Below, piece after piece: positions 1-11,300 of a DNA stretch of 64,000 nt; within the stretch, counting starts at the first letter, position 1; every line of letters begins with the position of its first letter. The stretch is from Silene conica. Lineage: Eukaryota > Streptophyta > Magnoliopsida > Caryophyllales > Caryophyllaceae. The stretch lies in contig CM055312.2 in NCBI GenBank assembly GCA_029255685.2, positions 6,658,649 through 6,722,648 on the forward strand, in the 5' to 3' direction. The notes under the pieces were generated by a model, which was not told the DNA's origin, did no database searches, and was given only the letters and a program-made list of their open reading frames with translations. The position numbers were made by a program, and so were the translations under genes.

Positions 1-392
1 GCCTGAGATATTTCGTCGCCACTCAAGTGCTGGGACCCAGTCACAATACACCCCAGGTTTGTATTTTATAGTTTATTAAAATTTAAAACTAACCAATTAT
101 TTAACCGTTTACTAAATGAATATAATATCATGTTTGACTATTCATTGCAGGTTTCCTCGGCAAAATTCTTCGAGAGAATGCTCAGCTAAGACAAAACGAT
201 CTCGAGACATCCCAAAGGCTGAAGGCAATTGAAGAATACTTAAGTCAACAGGGGGCGCAGTTCACTACTCAGAGCTGCAACCCGGGAGGCTTTTCTCAGC
301 CGAGACGCGACTTTGACGATGATGGCGGCGACAATGCTAGGGCGGCCAGTCATTTCGCCACCCCACAGCCCACCGACACGACCGTTAGATAG
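1..392 (+). CDS. CACTA transposase-like protein, C-terminal part (two exons)
   Basis: Partial gene running in from the left. Exon sequence in frame from base 2 ends at 56. A 94-bp intron with GT (57) and CAG (148-150) borders follows, and exon 2 runs 151-392 to a TAG stop. Splicing keeps one frame and joins ...SQYTP to GFLGKILREN. The visible tail is about 99 residues: a short helix- and coil-forming segment rich in Leu, Glu and Gln, then a low-complexity Gly/Asp/Pro tail (RRDFDDDGGD) and the end TDTTVR. This looks like the C-terminal coiled-coil tail of plant Ptta/En/Spm (TNPA-like) proteins. The assignment rests mainly on its place just inside a CACTA terminus, because no catalytic domain is in view. 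An unrelated captured gene is possible. Confidence 0.55.
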
Positions 393-639
393 ATTTCATT
401 AGGTTGTTTAGTTGATGTACCGCGGACTATGTTTAGTTTTGAGTTGGATTATCATTTGTAAAACTTTCTTATTAGTTATGAAAAGAGATATTAAAAACCC
501 TTGTCTCCGACAAGTTTTTGTTGCTGGGTCGTTTTTCTGAAATTGCAGGTTTACAGATCATGCAAAAGGGAAAAAATGAATCATTTCAATGGAAATGGGG
601 AGCTGGAAAAAGGGCTGAAACCGGAAAATCACACAGGTA

Positions 640-1075
640 TTTGCGACGGAAATGTCTCAATTTGCGACGGACATTCCGTCGCAAACCTTGACCAGAAGTC
701 AAGGTCAGTCAAGGTTTGCGACGGAAAATCCGTCGCAAATGGACCTCTTTGCGACGGATTTTCCGTCGCAAACCTTGACTGACTATGACCAGAAGTCAAG
801 GTCAGTCAATATTTGCGACGGAAAATCCGTCGCAAAGAGGCCCATTTGCGACGGATTTTCCGTCGCAAACCTTGACTGACCTTGACTCCTGGTCAAGGTC
901 AATCCGTCGCAAAGAGTGGTCAATCCGTCGCAAAAAAGTTGCGACGGAAAAATCCGTCGCAAATTAACTTTTTGCGACAAAAATATGGGACAGACGCAGT
1001 CCGTCGCAAATCCGTCGCAAAAACATCATTTGCGACGGATTTCACCCTTTTTGCGACGGAAAATTCCGTCGCAAA
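640..1075. repeat. CACTA subterminal repeat array (TTTGCGACGGA, both orientations)
   Basis: About 20 copies of TTTGCGACGGA or its reverse complement, many paired as inverted repeats separated by 2-4 bases. They are interleaved with a second motif that itself forms inverted repeats (AACCTTGAC / GTCAAGGTC, with CCAGAAGTCAAGG). Dense direct and inverted subterminal motifs are the usual transposase-binding regions of CACTA elements. Short ORFs here have no coding support. Confidence 0.8.
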
Positions 1076-1080
1076 CAGAG

Positions 1081-1095
1081 CATTGTTTTGTAGTG
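1081..1095 (-). repeat. CACTA terminal inverted repeat (outer end)
   Basis: Read on the minus strand this end starts CACTACAAAACAATG, the standard CACTA start, and runs straight into the GCGACGGA repeats. The other terminus is not in the window. Confidence 0.75.
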
Positions 1096-3634
1096 GCTTG
1101 GACATCCTTTCATAATGTCGTTCAAGATCTTTTCGCATAAATGAACAACATTTCATACTCAGGAATTCTTCTCTTGCTTGAGTTGTGTAGTGATCCCAAG
1201 CACCCAGAAATTCATTGTGAATATTTCCAATGAAGGCGTCAACTGAGGAGGATTGTCGAATTTGCAATTGTCGATAAGTTCCAAGACTAATCCACCATTG
1301 GCGCAAGCGACCATAAAATCTTGAGACTAACCTGTCTACTACTGTTGCAAGGCTGGCTCCAGGGTAAAGGAGTTGTTCGGTACACCAGGCATGCATTTCA
1401 TAGATCTTGTCCCTCCACTTTGAGGGTGGAATATTGTCGAAGGAGAAACCATGACCTGGTATATCCTGACCCTTTGGGTTCCATCCGGGTGGAGGATGAG
1501 TTTCAGGTTGTTCTTGCTCTATTGGGTTTTCAGTATCACTTACTTCTTCAACTGAAGCAGGTTCAGCCATCATAAATTCGGGCATTAAGACCTCGTTTGT
1601 TGTGCTCTGAGGTATAGGCTTCTTTGTTTTGGGTTTTGCTAGATTGGTTAGAAGAGAGGAGATGGGATTATGGTATTCCATCATGAATTGGGAGGCATTT
1701 TCTGGGCATTGTGTGGCTGGAGTTTCAGTTTGAGTTATTGTAGATGTTTTTTCTCCATCACTTGTGGTGGATTGCCTCTTTTTTATTACATGTCTCTCTT
1801 CTAAAACTTTTGTCGGAAGGAACGACGATGCTCCAAAAGGATTTGATTCTGGAGATAATATAGGAAGGGGTTGTGGATGTTTTTCAAGAGGACGTGTATA
1901 GACTGGATATGGGGTAAATATATCACAAGGCATTTCAGGTGGTGTTGTTGGTGGATTTTGTAAGGAAGAGAGTTGAGCTTTTAGTGATTTCAGTTCAGAT
2001 TCTTTTTGGGAAATAAGTGGTGATACTCCAGAAACTGTCGTTGCAAGCTGCAAGAGTTCTTGATGTAATAAAGAGATTTTTTGATGTATCTCTTTTACAG
2101 CAAGATCCATGATTGTTACCTTTTTATCTAGCTGTTGCAATAAATTGTTTTGAGCTCGTGCATTTTCTGATTGCCAATTCAAGGTTGCTTCCGCTGCACT
2201 TATTTGCTTGGTCGAACCATCTGGATTTTTGGTGGTTGGATTTTTGATTTTCCAAGAGTGTTTGGTATTTTCTTCTTCCCATTCCGTTGGTGGAAAATTT
2301 GTATTTTGGGACGAGGATGGACCAAACATGAAACATGTAGGGATTTCTTTTGATGGGTTAGTAGTCTCTTCTGATCTTGGATATAGTACATAATACTCAA
2401 AAGGTTTTCCCGTTGGTTCCCCTAGAAGATCGACAGTCGGATCTCCCGACTCATATCTTTCCTTAAGAATCTGTTGGGAGGATTTTTTATTTTTCTTTTT
2501 CTTTTTTGGGTAATCCTCTTCATCTGAGTCCATCATGATACAATTGTCACATTCACAGACATCAAAAAACTGATGGCCTGTCTCATCTCTGAACACGTAT
2601 ATTGGATCTCCAAGAGAGTTAAAAGATTGGATAGGAACATTAAGGTAACTCTCGTTTTGTTTCATTGGGATGAGGAGAGGAGTAATCATATTTATTTCGG
2701 TACAGAAAATTGGTGGACAGGATTTTTCATTTGGTTCCTTCTTAAAGAATATCTCAATGGTCCCGTCTTTTTGTTTTGTGATTTTAGAATCTATGGACTG
2801 TAGGGGGGTGTTGATATCATGAATTTTTTCGTAGTGAGTGACCCAAGATTCTGGAAGAAGTTTGATAAGTTCCTTTTTTGGAATTTGTCTGGGGATATGG
2901 ATACATGAAGGGCTGTGTTGTGATTCTAACTGGATGAATAAAGCATCTTCTGTATCTCTAGGAATACTGAGGTCCATTGCATGATTTTGGACCCTATATG
3001 CCATTTGATGATGTAATGTTGCGGCATATGTATTTCCTATTTGTGGGGTTCCAGTTATTTGTAACTGGATATGGAGATTTTGAAGTATCTGTGGGTCCTC
3101 TAAAGCCATGTTGAAGTTTGGGAACAAGGTAATAAATACAGTACCTGCATTCAGGGTTGTTTGGATAGTTGCAATGCATGCATGCTGATATTCTCTGTAC
3201 CTTGTATCCAGAAGGGCTATTCTTGCCACAACAGGAAGTCCTTTTCTTCCATGGAGTGTCAGTGCTAGACGTACTGCTCCATAGTGAAGGTGAGTATAGC
3301 CATTCATCCTCCAAGAACGAAGCATTGCTTCATTAAGACGGAGAGGAATCATTTGTTCTGCTTCTGTAGCAGGGACAAAATGTTGTTCTAGTTGAGAGGC
3401 TAGAATAATTTCTTTGGCTGTGTTTTTATGTGGACCAAGTATTTGTTTAATTACTTTAGGAAAGGAAGAGTTTGGTTTTGTGAAAGCCCTATAAGGGTTT
3501 AGTAAAGGAAGTTGAGTAATAGGAACCTTACTTTTTTCATCTACGTATTCTATTTCATAAAGATAATCTACTTTACTAGCATTTGACTTACGAGAAGAAG
3601 AAGAAGGTGCTAAGATATTAGGAGTGTTTTCCAT
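1096..3634 (-). pseudogene. EPRV copy A: polyprotein N-terminal half, cut by CACTA insertion
   Basis: Matches residues 1 to about 846 of the 1924-residue polyprotein: movement protein, coiled coil and most of the coat-protein core. Viral homology stops after MSK, at the CACTA end. The frame stays open through the transposon terminus to about 920, so a chimeric ORF of 904 codons is present whose last roughly 58 residues come from the transposon repeats. Protease, RT and RNase H are absent. The copy keeps its own leader, PBS and promoter upstream (minus strand, 3635-4551), so it could be transcribed into the CACTA element. The start codon is the one used by all intact copies. Confidence 0.85.
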
Positions 3635-4551
3635 ATTTTTGATATGAAATCAGTAACCATAACAGAATGCCTTATCTCTTACCTTACCCTTAAAGATTCA
3701 AATTATAATGAATATTCCTCCTCTTTTATATGATATGGTATAGTATAAAGAGACTAATTTTGGTGTACTTTAAAGTGCTAAACCGAGACAACATGTTATT
3801 TTAAACTTTCTGTCTCAAGGTACAAGCTTTAAAGAACATCATATTTATCTCTTTATACTTGATTTCTCCTAGTATGAGATTTTCTGATGTGGAAGATCCA
3901 CAAAGTGGCAACCACAGAGCATACTTCTCTATACTTAGGGTAGAGGGGATAACTCATTATTATCTAAAACTTTTTAGGAAGATAAGAGCCAAAGCTTAGA
4001 CTGCCATGGCTCTGATACCAAGTTTACGGACACATAGTGAGTACAACCACAAAGGAGGTTTATTAGGATCAAATTTATTATAAGATGGAAATTATACTAA
4101 TTAAAGGGTGTTTATCAATAACAAGAATATTGAAGATTGTTGTAGGAGAAAATATACTTAAGAACAAGAGTAAAGAGGATTATAGAAGAAGTATGATTTG
4201 GTGTGAATTAGCTTGGTTTGTTCATTCCCAAGCTCTTCTATTTATAGTGCTCCAAGAGCATACATGCTAAGATTCTATCACACACGTTGCAAGCTATAGT
4301 ATTGCCTAAGTTTGGTCTAATAAACAAGCTACACCTATTTCTATTATTGTACACTACTTAGTTTTATACTTACACGTTTGCATACTACTTCTAACTACTA
4401 CACTACACTCTACTACACCTTTTTTAATCTATATCTATCCATAAGTTTCTACTTTATTATTATTGTCTTTACATAGGTGTAGTGTCCTTTATTCACTTTT
4501 ACATATAGTGTAATGTCCTTTATTCCCCCTGTCTCCAAAAGAGAGCGGTGA
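3635..4551 (-). promoter_or_regulatory. EPRV intergenic region between copies B and A
   Basis: A complete viral intergenic region in minus orientation. In viral order from 4551 it holds a purine-rich tract, a duplicated sequence of about 27 bp, a GTAGT-rich stretch, a TATA box (4239-4246), an AATAAA (minus strand, 4074-4079), the tRNA-Met PBS (4009-4020) and a leader of about 370 nt to the ATG at 3634. The TATA-to-AATAAA distance of about 160 nt would give the terminal redundancy of a pregenomic RNA. Confidence 0.75.
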
Positions 4552-7500
4552 TCACATGGAGGTGTTGTTGTTGTCTGAGTCACTTTCTTCACTGTTGGAT
4601 ATATTCTCTTTGATGTATATCTTTAAACCTGGAATGCGATCTTTAATTATATACGGCTGTCCATATCCTGCCACAATTTGTGCGTCATTCCAGCGGTTGA
4701 TTTCAATGCCATCATCCTTTTGAATTTGGAAGGTAGTAGTCTTGAAAGTGATAAGCATCGTATGACCTTCTTTTCTTCGGATATTTTCTTGCCACCACGT
4801 GGGATCTTGAAACAGTGTAAGCCATTTGTATAGTAATTTGTAATGTGGCTTTCTTCTGGTTAGGAGACATTTTGCCAAGTATTGTAGTAGAGGGCCTTTC
4901 TCCATGAGGACTTCAATTGAATAAAGTTCAGCAAGATACCAGAGAACGAGGTAGGCTACAGGAGGAAATTTTTTGTAATGTCTTGGATCTAGGTGGATAG
5001 TAGTAGGTAATGGAGATGGGGAATGGTAAGGTAAACCAAGGAGAGGGCCTTGGCTTATCCCATATTTATGAACATACAGAATAAGGAGTTTATGGAGTGT
5101 TTCAATGGCCTTGGTTCTCAGAACTCTTTGGAGAAGTTTGTCTTGCAGATCCGCGGGCATATGACTTACCAAAGACCTCATTTGTTCTTCCTCTGGTTGT
5201 GCAAGGGTGATCATATAAATCACAGGAATGATTGGTGAAATTTGACGTTGAGTTCTTGATAGGAAGTCTGGAAGAAAGTTATCTTTCCCTTTAATGTGTT
5301 TGACCTCAAACTTCCACTGAGAAAACCAACTAGCCCATCGTAACAGCTGTGCTTGGGGGAGAGTCTTTTGTTTGAATTGCAGCATCTTTGGAAATGATGA
5401 CATGTCCATTTCTATGAGAAAATGCTGGCCGATAAGGTGAAACTCAAATTTCTCAATGCCTCTCTTTACTGCGAGAATCTCCTTGTAAGTGGAGTGGTAA
5501 TGTTTCTCTCCTTCTTTGAAAGCTCCACTCTTATAACCACATATCTGCCTGTTGCCTTTCTCATCTTCCTCAAGTAGGACAGCACCCCAATAGCAGTCAC
5601 TTGCATCAGTTTGTAAAACTCTTCTTCCTTTTGATGGGATTGTTAATGCTGGAAGAGTTTTTGTGATACGCTTTAACTCTCTTACTGTATCTGTGCATTT
5701 CTGGCTCCATGGGACAGCATCTTTCTTCAATTGGGCTGATAGGATTGACCTGTGCTTTGCAAGATCATGAATAAAATCTGCCATGTAATTGACAATCCCA
5801 AGAAATTGCTGAATTTGCTTGTATGAGAGTTTTTCGTCTGGGAATTCTTCAAGCTGGGTTGCAATGTGAGGTTGAAGGTGGTATTGACCTTTGGAGATAT
5901 GCATTCCAAGAAAATCAATTTTTGTTTCTCCAATGACCATCTTTTTCTCTGAGAGCATGATCCCATACTGCCGAATAATATCGTGGAATTTTGATAATAA
6001 GGCGGAATGGGAGTCAACATCCATAGAAAATAAGAGAATATCATCTATGTAAACCAGGGCATTTGGGAGAATTGGTCTGAAAATCTTTATCATTGCTTTT
6101 TGGAATAAAGATGGGGCTGTTTTTAATCCGAATGGCATAACCTTCCATTGGTAATGGCGGTCAGGAATACAGAAACCGGTTTTTGGTCTTTCTTCTGGTT
6201 CAATTCCTAATTGCCAAAATCCTGCTTTAAGGTCAAACTTTGAGAATATTTGTGCTTGAGGCAGTTTTTGGAAAAGGACTTCTCTTTTTGGTAGTGGGAA
6301 TTTGTCATCTGTGAGGAAATGATTAAGAGGTTGATAGTTGATGACTAACCTCAACTTTCCACGTACCTGTTCTGCTCTTTTATTGACATAAAACGCCTCA
6401 CAAGCCCATGGTGAGGTTGTTGGTTCAATGAGGTTTTCTTTTTGTAGTTGGTCAATTTCTTGAAGAGCAAGAGTGTAATGGTCTGGGTTCATCCCTATGT
6501 GGCTTGCTTTTGTCGGGTTAATATCTTCATTCTTTTTGAATGGCAAAGTGATAAAGAATTCAGGATTTTGCCATAATGGTGAAGAACATTTTGTGAGAAA
6601 TTCAGAGTGGGAATCAGCACAAGAGGTTTTGGCTATCTCATCTCTTATGGGATGAAGAACTTCATAAGAGTATAAATGAGGGGTTGATGTCCATGGTAAT
6701 AAGTGATTTTTGTGTTTCAGCCCCTTAGGATGCCATGATACCCTTTTAAGACTATGCAGAATATCAAAACCAAGTATAAAGTCTTTTCCAGGAAGATCAG
6801 ACCCATATACTTTAGTTTTCAGGGTGTAACCCGGAAACAGTTGAATGTAGACCAATTTACTTTTGAGAGATATATAAAAAACTTGACCATTTGCTGCCTT
6901 AAATGCTACAGAACATGGTTCCCAATGTGATGGTGGAAGAATGCTTGGTTTGATTATGGAGGATGCAGCACCAGTATCAAAATATGCAATGACAGGTATG
7001 GGTTTGTCATATTTATTTGGGAAAATGTAAATTTTTGCATTTGGAGAGGGCTGAAGAGGGTAGGTTGGAATGGTCTCATTTTGTGGTTCTGTTTCACAGA
7101 TTTCTATGGGACAAAGATCAAACCTAACAAATTGGTCAGTAATACCTTCGTCGCTGTCAGAGCCTGAATCTTCAGATGAACTTTCTCCAAACTCCATTCC
7201 CATTGCCAAAATGGTTTCATCTGTTGGCTCATCATCAAGGGAGAAAATGGATTCAATATCAGCATCATCAATATCTTCGATCTGTGCTAAGTATCCGACA
7301 AGATTATTTCTCTTTTTCTTGTCAAGGCAATCTTTTGCGTAATGCCCTTTTTTCTTGCAGATATAGCATCTATCGGATTTTTTGAATCCTCTTTGTTTTT
7401 TCTTTCTGAAAAATTTCCATTTCCTATTTTTGGATAATTTGGGAAAGGTTTTGTTCCACTTCTTTTTGTACATCCTATGTTTCCTTCCTTCTGAGGACGT

Positions 7501-8348
7501 ACATCCACATTTCTGGGGCTTGCACTTGATGGATAATTCTGGATGATCACATGCTTTTCCGAGAAGCTTTCCTTGTTCTTGCAATTGCTTAAAAAACTTC
7601 TGATGGTTACATAGTTTTTCAAGAGCTGCAAGTGATGTTTGGTAAAGTTCTCCCAGTGTAGCATTGCTCAAAGGTATGTTTTTGAGGGAGAATTGCCTAG
7701 CGGTTTCATTTCCTAATGGCTCCGGAAGAGAGTTTAGATAGGCTTGTTTGAGATTTACATCATCCATGCCTCCAAGAGCATAAAACCGCTTGGACATCCT
7801 TTCATAATGTCGTTCAAGATCTTTTCGCATAAATGAACAACATTTCATACTCAGGAATTCTTCTCTTGCTTGAGTTGTGTAGTGATCCCAAGCACCCAGA
7901 AATTCATTGTGAATATTTCCAATGAAGGCGTCAACTGAGGAGGATTGTCGAATTTGCAATTGTCGATAAGTTCCAAGACTAATCCACCATTGGCGCAAGC
8001 GACCATAAAATCTTGAGACTAACCTGTCTACTACTGTTGCAAGGCTGGCTCCAGGGTAAAGGAGTTGTTCGGTACACCAGGCATGCATTTCATAGATCTT
8101 GTCCCTCCACTTTGAGGGTGGAATATTGTCGAAGGAGAAACCATGACCTGGTATATCCTGACCCTTTGGGTTCCATCCGGGTGGAGGATGAGTTTCAGGT
8201 TGTTCTTGCTCTATTGGGTTTTCAGTATCACTTACTTCTTCAACTGAAGCAGGTTCAGCCATCATAAATTCGGGCATTAAGACCTCGTTTGTTGTGCTCT
8301 GAGGTATAGGCTTCTTTGTTTTGGGTTTTGCTAGATTGGTTAGAAGAG
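4552..8348 (-). pseudogene. EPRV copy B: polyprotein C-terminal part (residues ~660-1924)
   Basis: Contains the coat-protein core, CCHC knuckle, protease (DTG intact), RT (YIDD), RNase H and the C-terminal tail, ending at the normal stop. Viral minus-strand homology ends at 8348 (TAGAAGAG). The open frame continues to 8499 through inverted viral sequence, so its first 50 or so residues are antisense noise. The missing N-terminus is not lost: segment D (14092-16076) supplies residues 1 to about 660, and the two match end to end. B and D are therefore one ORF split by the plus-strand insertion C. No promoter lies upstream of B in its present position. Confidence 0.85.
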
Positions 8349-8350
8349 GG

Positions 8351-11300
8351 GATATCAACACCCCCCTACAGTCCATAGATTCTAAAATCACAAAACAAAA
8401 AGACGGGACCATTGAGATATTCTTTAAGAAGGAACCAAATGAAAAATCCTGTCCACCAATTTTCTGTACCGAAATAAATATGATTACTCCTCTCCTCATC
8501 CCAATGAAACAAAACGAGAGTTACCTTAATGTTCCTATCCAATCTTTTAACTCTCTTGGAGATCCAATATACGTGTTCAGAGATGAGACAGGCCATCAGT
8601 TTTTTGATGTCTGTGAATGTGACAATTGTATCATGATGGACTCAGATGAAGAGGATTACCCAAAAAAGAAAAAGAAAAATAAAAAATCCTCCCAACAGAT
8701 TCTTAAGGAAAGATATGAGTCGGGAGATCCGACTGTCGATCTTCTAGGGGAACCAACGGGAAAACCTTTTGAGTATTATGTACTATATCCAAGATCAGAA
8801 GAGACTACTAACCCATCAAAAGAAATCCCTACATGTTTCATGTTTGGTCCATCCTCGTCCCAAAATACAAATTTTCCACCAACGGAATGGGAAGAAGAAA
8901 ATACCAAACACTCTTGGAAAATCAAAAATCCAACCACCAAAAATCCAGATGGTTCGACCAAGCAAATAAGTGCAGCGGAAGCAACCTTGAATTGGCAATC
9001 AGAAAATGCACGAGCTCAAAACAATTTATTGCAACAGCTAGATAAAAAGGTAACAATCATGGATCTTGCTGTAAAAGAGATACATCAAAAAATCTCTTTA
9101 TTACATCAAGAACTCTTGCAGCTTGCAACGACAGTTTCTGGAGTATCACCACTTATTTCCCAAAAAGAATCTGAACTGAAATCACTAAAAGCTCAACTCT
9201 CTTCCTTACAAAATCCACCAACAACACCACCTGAAATGCCTTGTGATATATTTACCCCATATCCAGTCTATACACGTCCTCTTGAAAAACATCCACAACC
9301 CCTTCCTATATTATCTCCAGAATCAAATCCTTTTGGAGCATCGTCGTTCCTTCCGACAAAAGTTTTAGAAGAGAGACATGTAATAAAAAAGAGGCAATCC
9401 ACCACAAGTGATGGAGAAAAAACATCTACAATAACTCAAACTGAAACTCCAGCCACACAATGCCCAGAAAATGCCTCCCAATTCATGATGGAATACCATA
9501 ATCCCATCTCCTCTCTTCTAACCAATCTAGCAAAACCCAAAACAAAGAAGCCTATACCTCAGAGCACAACAAACGAGGTCTTAATGCCCGAATTTATGAT
9601 GGCTGAACCTGCTTCAGTTGAAGAAGTAAGTGATACTGAAAACCCAATAGAGCAAGAACAACCTGAAACTCATCCTCCACCCGGATGGAACCCAAAGGGT
9701 CAGGATATACCAGGTCATGGTTTCTCCTTCGACAATATTCCACCCTCAAAGTGGAGGGACAAGATCTATGAAATGCATGCCTGGTGTACCGAACAACTCC
9801 TTTACCCTGGAGCCAGCCTTGCAACAGTAGTAGACAGGTTAGTCTCAAGATTTTATGGTCGCTTGCGCCAATGGTGGATTAGTCTTGGAACTTATCGACA
9901 ATTGCAAATTCGACAATCCTCCTCAGTTGACGCCTTCATTGGAAATATTCACAATGAATTTCTGGGTGCTTGGGATCACTACACAACTCAAGCAAGAGAA
10001 GAATTCCTGAGTATGAAATGTTGTTCATTTATGCGAAAAGATCTTGAACGACATTATGAAAGGATGTCCAAGCGGTTTTATGCTCTTGGAGGCATGGATG
10101 ATGTAAATCTCAAACAAGCCTATCTAAACTCTCTTCCGGAGCCATTAGGAAATGAAACCGCTAGGCAATTCTCCCTCAAAAACATACCTTTGAGCAATGC
10201 TACACTGGGAGAACTTTACCAAACATCACTTGCAGCTCTTGAAAAACTATGTAACCATCAGAAGTTTTTTAAGCAATTGCAAGAACAAGGAAAGCTTCTC
10301 GGAAAAGCATGTGATCATCCAGAATTATCCATCAAGTGCAAGCCCCAGAAATGTGGATGTACGTCCTCAGAAGGAAGGAAACATAGGATGTACAAAAAGA
10401 AGTGGAACAAAACCTTTCCCAAATTATCCAAAAATAGGAAATGGAAATTTTTCAGAAAGAAAAAACAAAGAGGATTCAAAAAATCCGATAGATGCTATAT
10501 CTGCAAGAAAAAAGGGCATTACGCAAAAGATTGCCTTGACAAGAAAAAGAGAAATAATCTTGTCGGATACTTAGCACAGATCGAAGATATTGATGATGCT
10601 GATATTGAATCCATTTTCTCCCTTGATGATGAGCCAACAGATGAAACCATTTTGGCAATGGGAATGGAGTTTGGAGAAAGTTCATCTGAAGATTCAGGCT
10701 CTGACAGCGACGAAGGTATTACTGACCAATTTGTTAGGTTTGATCTTTGTCCCATAGAAATCTGTGAAACAGAACCACAAAATGAGACCATTCCAACCTA
10801 CCCTCTTCAGCCCTCTCCAAATGCAAAAATTTACATTTTCCCAAATAAATATGACAAACCCATACCTGTCATTGCATATTTTGATATTGGTGCTGCATCC
10901 TCCATAATCAAACCAAGCATTCTTCCACCATCACATTGGGAACCATGTTCTGTAGCATTTAAGGCAGCAAATGGTCAAGTTTTTTATATATCTCTCAAAA
11001 GTAAATTGGTCTACATTCAACTGTTTCCGGGTTACACCCTGAAAACTAAAGTATATGGGTCTGATCTTCCTGGAAAAGACTTTATACTTGGTTTTGATAT
11101 TCTGCATAGTCTTAAAAGGGTATCATGGCATCCTAAGGGGCTGAAACACAAAAATCACTTATTACCATGGACATCAACCCCTCATTTATACTCTTATGAA
11201 GTTCTTCATCCCATAAGAGATGAGATAGCCAAAACCTCTTGTGCTGATTCCCACTCTGAATTTCTCACAAAATGTTCTTCACCATTATGGCAAAATCCTG

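Larger units (their letters stand above)
1..1095 (+). mobile_element. 3' end of a CACTA (En/Spm-type) DNA transposon
   Basis: The right-hand end of a CACTA element that begins outside the window. It contains, in order, the end of a transposase-like gene (to 392), about 250 bp of non-coding DNA with a short hairpin-forming stretch near 495-521, a dense array of subterminal repeats (640-1075), and a terminus whose last bases TTGTAGTG (1088-1095) are the reverse complement of CACTACAA, the family signature. From 1096 the sequence is viral and matches the interior of the coat-protein region in the other viral copies, so the transposon inserted into the virus. CACTA elements make 3-bp target duplications; GCT at 1096-1098 would be one copy, and its partner lies beyond the left edge. 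Confidence 0.85.

Noticed and set aside
640-1075. CRISPR-like repeat and spacer appearance
   Set aside because: Repeats are inverted as well as direct, spacing is irregular, and the context is a plant CACTA terminus.
501-1140. Short overlapping ORFs in the CACTA end
   Set aside because: They translate the GCGACGGA repeat in several frames (ATENPSQ, CDGKSVAN words). This is repeat composition, not coding.
4085-4270. 61-residue ORF MEIILIKGC... repeated beside every copy
   Set aside because: It is antisense to the viral promoter and R region, including the TATA box. Its conservation reflects copy identity.
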